Position numbers and translations under genes: made by a program
The notes under the pieces: model-generated
What the model was told of the DNA's origin: nothing
The model's input: only the letters and a program-made list of their open reading frames with translations
Databases searched by the model: none
In this document: positions 1 through 7,674 of the stretch, in pieces
How positions within the stretch are numbered: position 1 is the first letter of the stretch
Layout of the letters: each line of letters begins with the position of its first letter
Source of the DNA: Phycisphaeraceae bacterium
Lineage (GTDB): Bacteria > Planctomycetota > Phycisphaerae > Phycisphaerales > Phycisphaeraceae
Length of the DNA: 64,000 bases
NCBI GenBank assembly: GCA_028277745.1
Contig: JANQFR010000087.1
Coordinates: forward strand, 1 to 64,000
Direction of reading: 5' to 3'

Positions 1-385
1 GCAGGCCGCGCAGCTTCTGCTCCTCGAGCCCGAACCGCTCCGCCGCCCGCGCCAGCGTCGCCCGGGCCGCGTCCCACCGCACCTCGGCCGGCCAGCCGGG
101 CGACGTGATCACCGCGTCCGGGTCCACCCAGCCGTCCAGCCGCTCCAGGTCCAGCGGCCCCGCGGCCGCCACCAGTTCCCGGGTCGCCGCCATCACCGCC
201 TCCCGGTCGGTCTCCACCACCCAGGCGAGCCCCCACGACGCCCCCGCCAACGCAATCATCACCAGCCCCCACCCCCGCTTCCGCCGCCACCACAGCGCCA
301 GCCCCACCACCGCCAGCACCACCATCAGCACCCAGGGCGACTCGAACAACACGTGGCTCACCCAGGGGGGGTCTTCGATCTGCAT
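1..385 (-). CDS. Small membrane protein with possible NTF2/SnoaL-like domain (partial)
   Basis: Open on the minus strand from an ATG at 385 to the window edge, so the C-terminus is missing (128 codons seen). Residues about 13-55 form two hydrophobic segments separated by a basic WWRRKR turn, so it is an inner-membrane protein. The following stretch (ETDREAVMAAT, then WVDPDAVITSPG) resembles the start of NTF2/SnoaL-like folds that planctomycetes often tether to the membrane; this is a weak family guess. It is divergent from the LacI gene. Function is unknown. Confidence 0.55.
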   Translation of the reverse strand, partial: MQIEDPPWVSHVLFESPWVLMVVLAVVGLALWWRRKRGWGLVMIALAGASWGLAWVVETDREAVMAATRELVAAAGPLDLERLDGWVDPDAVITSPGWPAEVRWDAARATLARAAERFGLEEQKLRGL

Positions 386-524
386 GGCTCAACTCTACCA
401 CCGCCACCGGTGGAGTGGGGAGCAGGGCAAGATGACGGTGCATCCGCCATTCCGGCGCCGGCCGGCCGAGCAAGCCTGCCGGAGATTTACGGCTTGGTGG
501 GGTCGTCTTGGCCCGAACGCGGGG

Positions 525-549
525 TATACTCTCAGAGAAACAAGTTTCT
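525..549 (+). promoter_or_regulatory. Promoter -10 with LacI-type operator ahead of the regulator gene
   Basis: A strong -10 hexamer TATACT (525-530) is followed after 5 nt by AGAAACAAGTTTCT (536-549), an inverted repeat AGAAAC-N2-GTTTCT. The same inverted repeat occurs at the downstream operon promoter (1779-1792). Lying just downstream of the -10, it would block transcription when bound, which suggests autorepression of the LacI gene. No good -35 is visible. Confidence 0.6.
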
Positions 550-575
550 TTTCCTGTTCCCATCGGGCTTATGTG

Positions 576-1601
576 ATGTCATCCGTTCGTGAAATCGCCA
601 AACGGGCCGGGGTTTCGATCACCACGGTGTCGCGGGTGCTCAACAATCACCCCACGGTGAATGTGCAGCTGCGCGACCGGGTGCTGGCCGAGGTCAACCG
701 GACGCGTTACGCCGCGGCGGCGGGCCGGCCGGAGGTCGTCAATCTGGGGCTGGCGTATATCGCCGAAACCTCCGCGGCGGAAATGCTTAACTCACCTTTC
801 GATCAAGCGTTACTGCAAGGCATCGCCTCGGGGATGGCGGAGCGGAACTACAATTTGTTGATCCTGGACGCGGGGCGTGACAACCGACGCAACGAGACGT
901 TTACGCAGATGTTTCACCGCCGGGGGGTGCGGGCGGCGATCATCCGGGGCGGCTCGCGGGACCGGCTCCTGTGCCAGCAGATCGCGGCGGAGGGCTTTCC
1001 CAGCATCGTAATCGGCGAGCGTTTTTCGGATCAGGGCGAGGAGGCCGGCGTCAGCTTTGTGCGCAGCGACTCCAAGCCCACCAGCCTTGAAGCGGTTCGC
1101 CGCCTGATCAGCCTCGGGCACCGGCGGATCGCGATCTGCCTGAACTGGGCCGACGACGACGACCACACCGACCGCTACGAAGCTTACGAGCAGGCCCACG
1201 AGGAGGCGGGCCTCGACCTGGACCCGAGCCTCGTGATCCGCATGCCGGCGGTCCGGTCGAGCGGCGAACAGCTGATTCACCGACTGCTGGCGTTGTCTTC
1301 GCCGCCCACCGCGGCCTTCATCACCGACCCGATCGTGGCGATCGGCGCGCTGCACGAGGCGTTGCGGTCGGGCGTGCCGGCGCCGGAGCAGCTCTCGATC
1401 CTGGGTTTTGACGACGCCAGCCTCCGGCTGGAGACGTACCCGCCGATGGCCGCGGTCTGCCAGGACGCCCGGCAGGTCGGCGCCACCGCCGCGCAAGCCG
1501 CGATGTCGCTGCTATCCAACCCCGACCTCCCGCCCCAGCGGCACGTGCTGGACACCTGGCTGGAGCTGCACGGATCGGTGGGACCCGCCCCCAAGTCGTA
1601 A
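576..1601 (+). CDS. LacI-family transcriptional regulator
   Basis: 341-aa DNA-binding repressor. The N-terminus MSSVREIAKRAGVS followed by ITTVSRVLNNHP is a textbook LacI helix-turn-helix plus hinge (residues 1-50). Residues about 60-335 form the periplasmic-binding-protein-like sensor domain ending in the usual ILGFDD motif. The ATG at 576 is chosen because it gives the canonical N-terminus; the frame stays open for 157 codons upstream, but that part is non-homologous filler. It probably controls the xylanase operon that follows, because the same palindrome sits at its own promoter and at the operon promoter. The ligand is unknown; a xylan-derived sugar is an inference from the GH10 neighbour. 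Confidence 0.93.
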   Translation: MSSVREIAKRAGVSITTVSRVLNNHPTVNVQLRDRVLAEVNRTRYAAAAGRPEVVNLGLAYIAETSAAEMLNSPFDQALLQGIASGMAERNYNLLILDAGRDNRRNETFTQMFHRRGVRAAIIRGGSRDRLLCQQIAAEGFPSIVIGERFSDQGEEAGVSFVRSDSKPTSLEAVRRLISLGHRRIAICLNWADDDDHTDRYEAYEQAHEEAGLDLDPSLVIRMPAVRSSGEQLIHRLLALSSPPTAAFITDPIVAIGALHEALRSGVPAPEQLSILGFDDASLRLETYPPMAAVCQDARQVGATAAQAAMSLLSNPDLPPQRHVLDTWLELHGSVGPAPKS

Positions 1602-1706
1602 TCACGAGGCCGGTCGGAAGCCGCGCACGGTCGAGCGTCACGGCCATATTCCAGCCCACATGCGGCTCTGCGCCATTCCAAACGCAGCTCCGTGAAACAT
1701 GTACCT

Positions 1707-1726
1707 ATCGCGAAGTGCGATTTTTT
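1707..1726 (+). terminator. Weak intrinsic terminator after the LacI gene
   Basis: A 5-bp stem (ATCGC / GCGAT) with a 5-nt loop is followed directly by a run of six T. The stem is short, so it may be only a weak terminator. It lies about 105 bp after the LacI stop and just before the operon promoter. Confidence 0.4.
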
Positions 1727-1749
1727 CTCGACAATTACCCATAGACGGG

Positions 1750-1792
1750 TTGACAAGATCACCCATTGCCATATTATGAGAAACATGTTTCT
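1750..1792 (+). promoter_or_regulatory. Sigma70-type promoter with perfect palindromic LacI operator
   Basis: TTGACA (1750-1755), a 16-bp spacer and TATTAT (1772-1777) form a near-consensus promoter. One base later comes the perfect 14-bp palindrome AGAAACATGTTTCT (1779-1792). Related partial sites lie around it: GAAACATG at 1694-1701 and CATGTTTC at 1889-1896 and 1907-1914. The arrangement fits a repressor-controlled promoter for the PEP-CTERM, prepilin and GH10 genes, bound by the LacI protein encoded just upstream. The rest of the 1602-1934 intergenic stretch holds nothing else that I recognise. Confidence 0.75.
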
Positions 1793-1934
1793 TACGGTTC
1801 CGTGAAGTGGCTTCGTTTCCCGATCGGAGATACGCCCCCACATGCCGGGTTGTACGCCCCGCTTCAACGAGGGCACGACAAGGCAAATCATGTTTCGTTT
1901 CACCTTCATGTTTCATCTTTTGGAGGACGCCGCC

Positions 1935-2678
1935 ATGAACACCCGTCTCGCTTTGTGCACGCTCGCCCTGGTCTTGATCGGTTTGACGGTTCACACGCAG
2001 GCCGACGTGCTGCTCACCGGCGACTATGACAGCGCCACGACCAACGCCAACCAAGTCGATGCCTCGGCCACGGCCGACGGCTCCAACCAGCTCTCGCTCG
2101 GCTCTTTTGAAGCCCTGGTCGAAGCCGCGTTTCTCACCCAGACCGGCGGGGTCGTGACCTTTGATCAATCGGGCGACGAGATCGACGACAACGCGGTGAA
2201 AAACATGGCCTTTTCCGACGGCACGGTCCTGGCGACCGTCGCCCGCAACGGGTTTGTCACGGTGCAGACCGGCTCGACGAATCGGACGCCCATCTCGGGC
2301 GCCAACGGCTACGGGGGTGCCCAAACCTACAGCCTGCTGTTTGATGAGGCGGACCAGATCACCGCGGTGGGGCTGACCGTCCTCTCGCGCGACGCCACGG
2401 GAGGGACGGCCACGATCACCGCCTTCTTCGTCGACGCCGATGGGCTCAATCAGGAGGCGGTTGCCGCGAGTTCGGAGATGGCGCAATCCAACGGCGGCGA
2501 CGACACGTTCTTCGGCTTCTCCGCGCCCGCGGGCAAATTCCTGTCCGAGGTGAGCGTCAGCACGCCCTATTTCACCTGGATCGACGACCTGGGCGTCGTC
2601 GCCGTGCCCGAGCCGGGGGCGTTGGGCCTGATCTCGCTGGTCGCGGTGTTCGGCCTGGCCCGCCGCCGCACGAACTGA
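1935..2678 (+). CDS. PEP-CTERM exported protein
   Basis: 247-aa exported protein. It has a signal peptide (MNTRLALCTLALVLIGLTVHTQA) and a C-terminal PEP-CTERM sorting tail (VPEPGALGLISL, a hydrophobic stretch, then ARRRTN). Such tails are processed by exosortase/archaeosortase-type transpeptidases, so the mature protein is expected on the outer surface or in extracellular matrix. The body (30-220) is rich in D, T, S and G and resembles a beta-sandwich; no specific domain was recognised. The start at 1935 is preceded by GGAG at 1922-1925. First gene of the LacI-controlled cluster. Confidence 0.85.
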   Translation: MNTRLALCTLALVLIGLTVHTQADVLLTGDYDSATTNANQVDASATADGSNQLSLGSFEALVEAAFLTQTGGVVTFDQSGDEIDDNAVKNMAFSDGTVLATVARNGFVTVQTGSTNRTPISGANGYGGAQTYSLLFDEADQITAVGLTVLSRDATGGTATITAFFVDADGLNQEAVAASSEMAQSNGGDDTFFGFSAPAGKFLSEVSVSTPYFTWIDDLGVVAVPEPGALGLISLVAVFGLARRRTN

Positions 2679-2749
2679 CCCGCCTGGCTGGTCACCCGGC
2701 CGCCTTTTCACCGTCCCGCTCGTCATCGTTATGAATGAGGATTCGTCTC

Positions 2750-3574
2750 ATGATTCACCCGCCCCAAAACCGTCGAGCCTTTACGCTGATCGAATTGCTG
2801 GTGGTGATTTCGATTATTGCCTTGTTGATCGGGATTTTGCTGCCCGCCCTCAGCGCCGCCCGCAGAACCGCCAACTCCGTGACGTGTCTGTCGCGGCTGA
2901 GGCAGATCGGCCAGGCGGTCCACATCTACGCGGTCGACTACAAGCAATCGTTGCCCCCGGGCTACGGGCCAAGCGGAAGCGCGGGCGGGTTCACCAACTG
3001 GGCCCTGCTGATCTACAACACCATGGGCGCTTCGGGCACGACCTTCGCCAACCAGAGCTCCGATGAATTCCTGAACGAGGCGTTCACCGACGCCGATATT
3101 CTGCCGCTGGGCGACACCACCGACCACCCGATCGTTTACTCGGCTCACCCGCGGTTGATGCCCGATATCACGCGTGATGAACCCGGGGGCAGCCCGCTCA
3201 CCGGTCGGCGTAAGCCGGCGGTGATCGACGCCATCCGGAACCCATCGGATCTCATCATGGTGTTCGACGGGGTTCAGATCGCCGACGACTTCAACCACGC
3301 GTTGTCGATCGGTCGGGGTCTCGACGCCGACCGTCTTTTTTATGACACTTTCCTGATCGCGGGCGTTTCGGGCTCCGAGAGCGACCGTGCACGCGCGGGC
3401 TCGAACCTCGACGCCGCCACGTCCAGCGACGGCCATATCGGCGAGATCCGCTATCGCCACCAGTCCGACAGCGTCGGCAACCTGTTGCACGTGGACGGCC
3501 ACGCGGCCAGCCTGAAGTACGGCGGCAACAACGGCACAGAGATCTATCGCAAGAACGTGAATGTTGATTATTGA
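2750..3574 (+). CDS. Prepilin-type N-terminal cleavage/methylation protein (DUF1559-like)
   Basis: 274 aa. The N-terminus RRAFTLIELLVVISII continues into IALLIGILLPALSAARR. That is a type IV prepilin/pseudopilin signal cleaved before F/TLIE, followed by the helix that anchors pilins. Planctomycetes encode many such proteins with an H-rich or D-rich C-terminal domain (here HVDGHAASLKYGG). GAGG at 2737-2740 is 9 nt before ATG 2750, so I prefer this start to ATG 2735. It lies between the PEP-CTERM and GH10 genes and is probably co-transcribed; a role in secretion or surface display of the xylan machinery is inferred only. Confidence 0.85.
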   Translation: MIHPPQNRRAFTLIELLVVISIIALLIGILLPALSAARRTANSVTCLSRLRQIGQAVHIYAVDYKQSLPPGYGPSGSAGGFTNWALLIYNTMGASGTTFANQSSDEFLNEAFTDADILPLGDTTDHPIVYSAHPRLMPDITRDEPGGSPLTGRRKPAVIDAIRNPSDLIMVFDGVQIADDFNHALSIGRGLDADRLFYDTFLIAGVSGSESDRARAGSNLDAATSSDGHIGEIRYRHQSDSVGNLLHVDGHAASLKYGGNNGTEIYRKNVNVDY

Positions 3575-3679
3575 GCCTGCGACAGGCGATCAGAAACCCA
3601 AAACCAAACGGATCAACGCGCCGATCGCTCGCGTCTGGGTCTGTCGACGTCCCCCTATTACTCATCCAAGCCGCCCGCC

Positions 3680-5551
3680 ATGCCAAACCTGATCCTGAGA
3701 ACCACGTTGGCCGTTGTTTGTACGTTCTATCTTTCGCAAGCCGTCGGCCTCGGCGTGCCCGAAGGCGGTGAGACCGTGTTCTTACCGCGGCCGACGCCGG
3801 GCCTGCCCGGCGCGATGCGGTTGGGCGGCGCTGAGGCACAGCTCGGCCGGCTTGAGATCGCGCCGGCGTCAGGCCCGGGCTTCGATCACGCCTACCGCGT
3901 CACGGTGGACCGTGTCGCCGACGCCCGGTGGGGCGTGCAGTTGGTCGGGAGCATCGATCAGCCGATCCGGGCGGGCGGCGCTTACCTGCTGAGCTTCTAC
4001 GCCCGCTGCATCGGCTCCACGACCGGCGACGGCTCCACGACCCTCAAGATCGAACGCAACGAGCCGGACTGGTCCAGCGTCCTGGTCCGCGGGGTGTCGT
4101 TCGGCCGGGCATGGACGCGGTTCGACCTGCCGTTTGTGGTTCAGCCGGGCCAGGGTCTGAAAGCCGGCCAATCCCAGCTCACGTTTCACCTGGGCGACGC
4201 CGTGCAGTCCATCGAGATCGGCGGGATCGAGCTGTTAGACTACGCGGACCGGGTTTCGATCGAATCACTGCCAAGAACCCGCATGACCTATGACGGGATC
4301 GAATTCGACGCCGCGTGGCGCAGTGTGGCCGAGCAGCGGATCAACATGATCCGCAAGGCCGACCTCACCGTGAAGGTGGTCGACGCGGCGGGCCGGCCCG
4401 TGCCGGGAGCGACGGTCCGGATCGAGCAGGAACGACATGCTTTCGTTTTCGGCACGGCGATGAACCTGCGGTTCGCCTCGTCCGGCGATGAGCGGGTTCC
4501 CCAATATCTCCGGGCCCTGAAAGAACGTTTCAACGCGGTGGTTTTTGAGAACGAATTGAAGTGGCACGGCGAGGGGCTGCGGAACCCCGCCGCCGTGGAC
4601 CGGGGCATGTCTTTCGTCGAAGAAAACGACCTGTACTTCCGCGGCCACACCCTGGTCTGGCCCGGCTCGGATCGGCTGCCCCGGAGCGTGAATGCGATGA
4701 TCGAACGGCTCCGCGCGGAACCGGGCGACGAGAACACGCGGGAACAACTCAAACAGATGGTGGCCGACCGCATCGCGAGCATGGTGTCGCGCTTCGCCGG
4801 CCGCGTCGATGACTGGGACGTGGTGAACGAGCCGTTCACCAACCACGACCTGTTGGAGGTGCTCGACCCCGAGGGCACGCCGCATGGCTCGGGCGTGATG
4901 GCTTCCTGGTTCCAACTCGCCCGGGACCACGACCCGCAGGCCAGGCTGTTCCTCAACGACTACGGCATCCTCACCGCGGGGGACGCCTGGTCAGCTCACC
5001 AGCAACACTTCCTGGACACCGCCCGGCAGTTGATCGAGGCGGGGGCCCCGCTCGACGGGCTGGGCATGCAGGGCCATTTCGCTGCGCAGTTGACATCGCC
5101 GGTGAGGTTGTGGGAGATCCTCGACCGTTACGCGGCGTTGGGGCTGCCGATCAAGGTGACCGAGTACGATCTCAACTCGGACGACCCCGAGCTGAAGGCC
5201 GACTACACCCGCGACTTTTACACCGCGATGTTCGCGCACCCGAGCATCGACGGCATCATGGCCTGGGGGTTTTGGGCCGGGGCGCACTGGCGTCCCCAAG
5301 CCGCGTTTCTTAACCGGGATTTCACGCCGCGACCCCACGACGAGGTTTTACGGAAACTGATCTTTGATCAATGGTGGACGAACTCTGAATCGACGACAGG
5401 CCACGACGGAACCTCCACCACCCGCATCTTCAAAGGCAGGCACGAAGTGGTCGTCGAGGCCGAGGGGTATGACCCCGCCGCCGTGTCGATCGAGCTGCTT
5501 GAATCCGCCGACCCGATCGTCATTCCGCTTACGAAGTCCACCCCTCGGTAG
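3680..5551 (+). CDS. Secreted GH10 endo-beta-1,4-xylanase
   Basis: 623 aa, signal peptide at residues 1-20. Residues about 30-180 look like a carbohydrate-binding beta-sandwich; a linker (LTVKVVDAAGRPVPGA) leads into the GH10 barrel (about 230-560). The acid/base glutamate is E384 in DWDVVNEPF and the nucleophile is E495 in KVTEYDLNS; HTLVWPG is the conserved beta3/4 motif. A short C-terminal module (about 575-623) follows. It hydrolyses internal xylan bonds outside the cytoplasm. No clear Shine-Dalgarno; 105 bp after the prepilin gene and probably in the same LacI-controlled transcript. Complete catalytic residues; the family call is firm. Confidence 0.95.
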   Translation: MPNLILRTTLAVVCTFYLSQAVGLGVPEGGETVFLPRPTPGLPGAMRLGGAEAQLGRLEIAPASGPGFDHAYRVTVDRVADARWGVQLVGSIDQPIRAGGAYLLSFYARCIGSTTGDGSTTLKIERNEPDWSSVLVRGVSFGRAWTRFDLPFVVQPGQGLKAGQSQLTFHLGDAVQSIEIGGIELLDYADRVSIESLPRTRMTYDGIEFDAAWRSVAEQRINMIRKADLTVKVVDAAGRPVPGATVRIEQERHAFVFGTAMNLRFASSGDERVPQYLRALKERFNAVVFENELKWHGEGLRNPAAVDRGMSFVEENDLYFRGHTLVWPGSDRLPRSVNAMIERLRAEPGDENTREQLKQMVADRIASMVSRFAGRVDDWDVVNEPFTNHDLLEVLDPEGTPHGSGVMASWFQLARDHDPQARLFLNDYGILTAGDAWSAHQQHFLDTARQLIEAGAPLDGLGMQGHFAAQLTSPVRLWEILDRYAALGLPIKVTEYDLNSDDPELKADYTRDFYTAMFAHPSIDGIMAWGFWAGAHWRPQAAFLNRDFTPRPHDEVLRKLIFDQWWTNSESTTGHDGTSTTRIFKGRHEVVVEAEGYDPAAVSIELLESADPIVIPLTKSTPR

Positions 5552-5597
5552 AAACAACCAACCTGATCCTTAACAAAGTGATCCCATCGCATCTGTG

Positions 5598-5681
5598 AGA
5601 AGCCGGCCCTGAGCGCAGCGAAGGTCCGGATGGTTTTCGCCGACGCGATCCGGACCTTCGCTGCGCTCAGGGCCGGCTTCT
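5598..5681. repeat. REP-like palindrome, family A copy 1
   Basis: Two perfectly complementary 34-nt arms (5598-5631 and 5648-5681) with a 16-nt loop. The arm core is GCCGGCCCTGAGCGCAGCG followed by AAGGTCCGGAT. Related elements occur at 15769-15848 and 43545-43634. It may end transcription after the xylanase gene, but it lacks a T-run; a dispersed palindromic repeat is the better description. Confidence 0.85.
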
Positions 5682-5741
5682 TCGGCTTTGTGGCGTTTCA
5701 AGCCAAACGCGGCCGTCTTCCGATAACAAAGACCTACGCGC

Positions 5742-7670
5742 ATGCCCACCGCCGCCCTCCAAGCCAATCTCGACGCGCTGCGACGACGCGACCCGGAGCT
5801 GGCCGGCCGGCTCGACCAGGCCGAGCCGGCCCCGCTGGAATGGGCCGACGCCCGGACCGGCCGCCTCACCGCCACGCTGCCGCAGGCGGGCCGGGCCATC
5901 GCCCTCGCCTCCCGGTACGACCCGGACAAAGAGGCTCAGAAGCTCGTGGGCGACATCGACCACGCCGCGACCGCCTGCGTGGTCGTCCTCGGCCTGGGGG
6001 TGGGCCATCACGTCCGCCGGCTCCACCGCGACATGGCCGGCCGGGGCGTGCTTGTCGTTTTCGAGCCCGACCTCGCCCTGCTGCGGGCCGTGCTCGAACG
6101 CGTCGACCTCGCGGCCGTCCTCGCCGAGCACCGCACCGTCCTGGTCACCGACGGCATCGACCGCCCTGGGTTGCTCAAGCGTCTCGAACCGTTCGCCGGC
6201 ACGATCACCCAGGGCCTCAAGTTCGTCACCCACCCGCCGACCCGGCAGCGGTTCGCCGACGGGCTGCGCGACTTCTCGAAGATCGTCACCGAGACGCTGG
6301 CGTATTGCCGGACCAACATCGCCACCGCGCTGGTCAATTCGTCGCGCACGTGCTCGAACCTCTGCCACAACCTCGACGCCTACGCCGCGGGCCCGACCAC
6401 CAACGAGTTGTACAAAGCCGCTGAGGGCTTCCCCGCGGTCTGCGTCGCGGCCGGGCCGTCGCTGGTGAAGAACGTCGACCTGCTGCGCGACCCGGCCGTC
6501 CGGCGCAACCTCGTCGTCATCGCGGTGCAGACGGCGCTGCGGCCCCTCCTCGACCGCGGCGTCAAGCCCGACTTCGTCACCGCGCTCGACTACTCGCCGA
6601 TCTGCACCCGCTTCTACGAAAACCTCCCCGACCTGCCCGACGTCACCCTCGTCGCCGAGCCCAAGGCCCACCCCAGCATCTTCGACGCCTTCCCCGGGCC
6701 GACCCGCATCCTCCGCTCCGAGTTCAACGACCAGCTCCTGGGCCACCCCGCGCGCGGCGGCATGGCCCGGCCGATCCAGCCCATCCCCTCCGGCGCCACC
6801 GTCGCCCACCTCTCCTTCTACCTCGCCCAGCACCTCGGCTGCGACCCCATCCTCTTCATCGGCCAGGACCTGGGCTTCTCCGACGGCCTGTACTACGCCC
6901 CCGGCACCGCCGTCCACCAGGTCTGGTCCTCCGAGCTGTCGCCCTACAACACCCTCGAAATGATGGAGTACACCCGCATCGCCCGGATGCGCGGCCACCT
7001 GCGGCGGACCGACGACATCCACGGACGCTCCATCTATACCGATGAGCAGATGGCCACCTACCTCAAGCAGTTCGAGCGCGACTTCGCCTCGGCCAGCGAA
7101 ACAATCATCGACGCGACCGAGGGCGGCGTCCCCAAGGCCCACACCACCCGCATGCCCCTCGCCGACGCGCTGGCCCGGCACGCGACCCGGCCGATCCCCG
7201 ACCTGCCGATCCCGCCGCGCACGCTGGACGGGCAGCGCCTCGAGAAGCTGCAGCGGCTCGTCGACGAGCAGATCGATGAGATCGTCGAGCTGCAGCGCGA
7301 GACCCGGGCCACGATCCCGCTGCTGCGGCGGATGCTCAAACACCAGCGCGACCCGCGCAGGATGGAAAAACTGTTCAAAGACCTCAACAAGCACCAGGCC
7401 CGGGTTCAACGCGAATTGCAGCGCGCCTTCCAGACGGTGACGTCGATCAACACCGTCGGCGCGTTCCGCCGGGCCCGGGCCGACCGCGCGATCGTGCACC
7501 AGGCCAACGACGGATACGAGCGCCAGGCCCAGCAGATCGAGCGCGACCTCGACAACCTCGTGTTCCTCGATCAGGCGTGCGACGACGCGCTGGACATGTT
7601 CCGCTCGACCGCGGCGCGGATCGCGTCGAAGGTGCAGGCCGTGCCGCAAGAACCCGCCGCCGCTGCGTAA
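5742..7670 (+). CDS. DUF115 / motility-associated factor (Maf) glycosyltransferase-like protein
   Basis: 642-aa cytoplasmic protein. The central block (about 200-420) carries the MptE-like signature CVAAGPSLVKNVDLL, then GVKPDFVTALDYSP and ILFIGQDLGFSDGLYY. This defines the DUF115/6-hydroxymethylpterin-diphosphokinase-like family that includes flagellin glycosyltransferases of the Maf type, which attach nonulosonic acids. The C-terminal 180 residues are helical and charged. It lies 4 bp before the SPASM gene and is followed by NeuA and NeuC, which make activated sialic-acid-like sugars, so transfer of such a sugar to a protein (perhaps flagellin) is the likely role. The acceptor is not in the window. 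Confidence 0.8.
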   Translation: MPTAALQANLDALRRRDPELAGRLDQAEPAPLEWADARTGRLTATLPQAGRAIALASRYDPDKEAQKLVGDIDHAATACVVVLGLGVGHHVRRLHRDMAGRGVLVVFEPDLALLRAVLERVDLAAVLAEHRTVLVTDGIDRPGLLKRLEPFAGTITQGLKFVTHPPTRQRFADGLRDFSKIVTETLAYCRTNIATALVNSSRTCSNLCHNLDAYAAGPTTNELYKAAEGFPAVCVAAGPSLVKNVDLLRDPAVRRNLVVIAVQTALRPLLDRGVKPDFVTALDYSPICTRFYENLPDLPDVTLVAEPKAHPSIFDAFPGPTRILRSEFNDQLLGHPARGGMARPIQPIPSGATVAHLSFYLAQHLGCDPILFIGQDLGFSDGLYYAPGTAVHQVWSSELSPYNTLEMMEYTRIARMRGHLRRTDDIHGRSIYTDEQMATYLKQFERDFASASETIIDATEGGVPKAHTTRMPLADALARHATRPIPDLPIPPRTLDGQRLEKLQRLVDEQIDEIVELQRETRATIPLLRRMLKHQRDPRRMEKLFKDLNKHQARVQRELQRAFQTVTSINTVGAFRRARADRAIVHQANDGYERQAQQIERDLDNLVFLDQACDDALDMFRSTAARIASKVQAVPQEPAAAA

Positions 7671-7674
7671 GACC

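Noticed and set aside
105-575. N-terminal extension of the LacI gene to 105
   Set aside because: Ser/Thr/His-rich filler without homology; the canonical LacI start is at 576 and a promoter with operator lies at 525-549.
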